IMG/VR virus record: IMGVR_UViG_3300042867_000097
Coordinates: 1-22,432 of that record
Reading direction: 5' to 3' (one strand)
Length of the DNA: 22,432 nt
Source of the DNA: a virus
Shown: in pieces, positions 20,690 to 22,432 of the stretch
Layout of the letters: each line of letters opens with the position of its first letter
Position numbering within the stretch: position 1 is the first letter of the stretch
Position numbers and translations under genes: made by a program
Notes under the pieces: generated by a model
Database searches by the model: none
Seen by the model: the letters and a program-made list of their open reading frames with translations, nothing else
What the model was told of the DNA's origin: nothing

Positions 20690-20717
20690 ATCATATCATC
20701 GTTTCCGGTAACTGCAA
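20690..20717 (-). promoter_or_regulatory. promoter with GTTWCCGGWAAC operator, copy 2
   Basis: On the minus strand: -35-like TTGCAG (20717-20712), 16-bp spacer, -10 TATGAT (20695-20690), with GTTACCGGAAAC at 20712-20701 in the spacer, exactly as in copy 1. Transcription would begin near 20683. The region starts within 13 bases of the VRR-NUC stop codon. Confidence 0.65.
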
Positions 20718-20755
20718 GTCTTTTTTCAACTATTTTGTAGGGACAAACCCTAAGA
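20701..20755. repeat. duplicated promoter/nuclease-tail segment, copy 2
   Basis: Partner of 20385-20430. GTTTCCGGTAAC at 20701-20712, TATTTTGTAGG at 20731-20741, ACCCTAAGA at 20747-20755. The right half is coding (the last codons of the VRR-NUC gene), so this copy is probably the source. Confidence 0.7.
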
Positions 20756-21080
20756 CTTTTTCTTTGGCCTGATCAGCACCCTTTGCCACTATGCAGGTGT
20801 AGCCACAGCCCTCCAGATAGGCGATCCAGTCCTTCTGCTCGGCGCTCACGCTACCGCCCTTGGTGCGCTTCATCTCCACCCACAGACGCCAAGCAGGAAT
20901 AAAAAGATCTGGCACGCCAGCGGACACGCCTTCGACCTTTAGACGCCCAGCCGTAGCCATGCTTCTGGCCCCGCCATTGGGGATGGCAAAGATACGCACG
21001 TCCTTGTAGCCTTGGCGAAACCAGCGCACGAACTCGCGCTGCTCCTCGTGCTCGGTAGGTATGCGTTCTAAAATGGGCAT
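20730..21080 (-). CDS. VRR-NUC domain nuclease
   Basis: A 116-residue single-domain nuclease of the PD-(D/E)xK superfamily, VRR-NUC branch (PF08774). Motifs: EHEEQREFVRWFR at the N-terminus with conserved Glu, FAIPNGGARS (31-40), RLKVEGVSAGVPDLF (46-60) with D58, LWVEMKR with E69 and K71 as the ExK catalytic pair, and SAEQKDW (79-85). In family members this fold cuts branched or structured DNA; in phages it is often a stand-alone enzyme near replication genes. GGGAGG six bases before the ATG at 21080 makes this start better than the GTG at 21092. It overlaps the Cys-rich gene by 13 bp, and with the helicase upstream suggests a replication/recombination operon. Confidence 0.88.
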   Translation of the reverse strand: MPILERIPTEHEEQREFVRWFRQGYKDVRIFAIPNGGARSMATAGRLKVEGVSAGVPDLFIPAWRLWVEMKRTKGGSVSAEQKDWIAYLEGCGYTCIVAKGADQAKEKVLGFVPTK

Positions 21081-21259
21081 TCGGCCTCCCACCTATCGCA
21101 CTCACCCACGGTGGCTGCGAACTCTTCCGGTGGCTGCATAAAGAACTCCACGCACAAGCCGTCAACGCCATAGTGTTCACAGGTATGGCAGCACCTCGGT
21201 GGGCCAGCAGCTATCCAGCGCTTGTAGTCAGTCACCAAATCCGGTTCAGGGTGTCTCAT
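21068..21259 (-). CDS. Cys-rich mini-protein
   Basis: A 63-residue protein with six Cys, grouped as CCHTCEHYG..GLC in the middle and GECDRWEAECPF at the C-terminus, plus two His, consistent with a small metal-binding or knotted domain. Similar short Cys-rich proteins occur in phage replication regions; function unknown. AAGGAG lies five bases before the ATG. It overlaps the helicase end by 14 bp and the nuclease start by 13 bp, so the three are probably co-translated. Confidence 0.75.
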   Translation of the reverse strand: MRHPEPDLVTDYKRWIAAGPPRCCHTCEHYGVDGLCVEFFMQPPEEFAATVGECDRWEAECPF

Positions 21260-22432
21260 GCCATCTCCTTTTAATCACTCTAAAAAACTTGCCGTCTTTC
21301 TTGTACTCAATGCTGATGGGTGCAAGCGTTTTATTCATGTTGATGACCATCTGGTCCAGCGACTTCACGTTAAGGCCACCTGCCTCGATCTGAGCACGCT
21401 GTGCCATATCCACCAGCTTCTTCATCGCCATCTCTCCGGCGTAGCCCTCGTGCATCAGCGGCAGGTACTCCGTAATGGCTGGGTCGCTCAAGTTGCCGTA
21501 ATAGGTCACCGCCAGCATCTCCTTGCCCGATGCCTTGCTCAAGTGCTTGCGCCATGCCCAGCTCCTCACATCCAGATCACGCCCCTCCAGCCCCATAATG
21601 TCGTCATCGTGCAGCTTAAGTTTCTTACCCGGTTTAATTGGAAATGGAGTGCCACACGCAGGACAAACAAATGTCGAAATAGCGCACAACTCGCCGCAGT
21701 TGTCGCAGACCTTTACAGGCGGTACGCCATCCCCATCGCCCCCCTTCTTTGGGGGCTGGACAGCAGTGATCGGCCCGTGGCTAGCCACCACACCAGCGAA
21801 GTCAAGCACCAAGCAATGATCGGTGTGGCTCTTAATCCTCATGCCTCGACCCGCCATTTGTACGTACAAACTGGCGCTCATGGTCGGGCGCAGCATGGCG
21901 ATCAGGTCAATATCGGGGTAATCAAATCCGGTGGTCAGCACATTGGCATTGGTGAGCGCACGCAAGCGCCCAGCCTTAAAGTCGCTGATCATGCGCTCTC
22001 GCTCTTTCTTTGATGTCTCACCCGTCACGCACTCCGCTACCACGCCCTGCTGATTCAGCGCATCCGCAATGTGCTGGGCGTGCCTTACGCCAGCGCAAAA
22101 GACCAGCCACGCCTTGCGGTCACCAGCCAGTGCAATGACCTCCTGCACCACCGCCTGATTCTTGTCGTCGGTATCCACCGCCGCCTGCAACTCAGACTCA
22201 ATAAACTCTCCTCCCCGCTTATGCACGCCAGTCACGTCTAGCTTGGCCTTGGTGACCTTGGAGCGCAGGGTTGATAGGTAGCCCTTGTAAATCAACTCCT
22301 CAATGCTCACCGGCTGAATCAACGCATCAAACAGCGCTGGCTTGTCGGTGATCAAACCGTGCCCTAGCCGGTACGGTGTGGCCGTCAAACCTATCACGCG
22401 CAGCGATGGGTTAATCGCTTTGAGCTGCTCCA
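21246..22432 (-). CDS. superfamily 2 helicase, RadD/YejH-like (5' partial)
   Basis: The frame is open through the right edge of the window (EQLKAINPSLRVIGLTATPYR), so the start, Walker A and DEAH box lie outside; ~394 residues are visible. Motif III is GLTATPYR (~14-21), then the C-terminal RecA lobe: WLVFCAGVRHAQHIADAL (motif IV), LTNANVLTTGFDYPDIDLIAMLRPT (motif V), YVQMAGRGMR with the QxxGRGxR arginine fingers (motif VI). A zinc finger follows (CDNCGELC...FVCPACGTPF), and a ~130-residue tail ends in FFRVIKRRWHE. This order matches RadD/YejH-type repair helicases and related phage enzymes. ATP-driven DNA remodelling in phage replication or recombination is the likely role. It heads the nuclease-containing operon. 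Confidence 0.87.
   Translation of the reverse strand, partial: EQLKAINPSLRVIGLTATPYRLGHGLITDKPALFDALIQPVSIEELIYKGYLSTLRSKVTKAKLDVTGVHKRGGEFIESELQAAVDTDDKNQAVVQEVIALAGDRKAWLVFCAGVRHAQHIADALNQQGVVAECVTGETSKKERERMISDFKAGRLRALTNANVLTTGFDYPDIDLIAMLRPTMSASLYVQMAGRGMRIKSHTDHCLVLDFAGVVASHGPITAVQPPKKGGDGDGVPPVKVCDNCGELCAISTFVCPACGTPFPIKPGKKLKLHDDDIMGLEGRDLDVRSWAWRKHLSKASGKEMLAVTYYGNLSDPAITEYLPLMHEGYAGEMAMKKLVDMAQRAQIEAGGLNVKSLDQMVINMNKTLAPISIEYKKDGKFFRVIKRRWHETP

Noticed and set aside
21258-22013. 251-codon open frame on the plus strand
   Set aside because: It lies fully opposite the helicase, whose motifs are clear; the plus-strand product is Cys/His/Leu-rich without a family pattern and has no credible ribosome site.
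1-22432. tRNA genes, CRISPR arrays, integrase, transposase or attachment sites
   Set aside because: None was recognised by reading both strands; no regularly spaced repeats and no recombinase motifs. A tRNA scan and covariance search would be needed to exclude small RNAs fully.

Overview
This window looks like part of the genome of a tailed double-stranded DNA phage, most likely short-tailed (podovirus-like) and infecting a Gram-negative host. The evidence is a lysis cassette, a head-tail adaptor and nozzle-like pair, and four large virion proteins resembling internal or ejection proteins, all facing a block of tightly overlapping small phage genes. No integrase, tRNA, CRISPR array or insertion sequence was seen. 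Terminase, portal and major capsid genes are not in the window. The host genus cannot be read from the sequence. An LPS-bearing host is inferred from the heptose genes and the M15 endolysin.

Layout, plus strand. (1) Bases 1-3046 hold a sugar-nucleotide block whose genes mostly overlap by a few to a few tens of bases: the 3' part of an APS-kinase-like/nucleotidyltransferase fusion, a small unknown protein, an HldE-C-like heptose-phosphate adenylyltransferase, a cupin, an HldE-N-like heptose kinase and an HldD-like ADP-heptose epimerase. Together these could carry out the last three chemical transformations of ADP-L-glycero-D-manno-heptose synthesis apart from the GmhB phosphatase step. (2) Bases 2967-5015 hold a lysis/membrane cassette: two membrane-anchored proteins of unknown role, a 3-TM holin and an M15 peptidase endolysin. 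(3) A candidate promoter with a palindrome lies at 5020-5049. (4) Bases 5099-17372 hold virion genes coupled by TAATG or ATGA overlaps: adaptor, fibre-like beta-repeat protein, nozzle-like protein, a small acidic protein, and four large proteins probably carried inside the head or ejected with the DNA. A strong intrinsic terminator with a TTCG loop closes this operon at 17419-17446.

Layout, minus strand, reading leftwards from the right edge to 17445: a RadD/SF2-type helicase (5' end outside the window), a Cys-rich mini-protein, a VRR-NUC nuclease, then two small genes that each have their own promoter carrying the same near-palindromic site GTTWCCGGWAAC and each end in a hairpin with a TACG loop. 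A run of very small overlapping genes follows, including zinc-ribbon-like, ribbon-helix-helix-like and membrane mini-proteins. Three of these are shorter than 60 residues and easily missed. The two transcription units converge at the terminator near 17.44 kb.

The most interesting elements are the phage-borne heptose-nucleotide module with its fused APS-kinase-like/nucleotidyltransferase neighbour, the repeated promoter-operator plus hairpin cassettes near 20.1-20.75 kb, and a G10 tract within a virion gene that could allow slippage. All functional assignments come from reading motifs and remembered family sequences; no database search was run.
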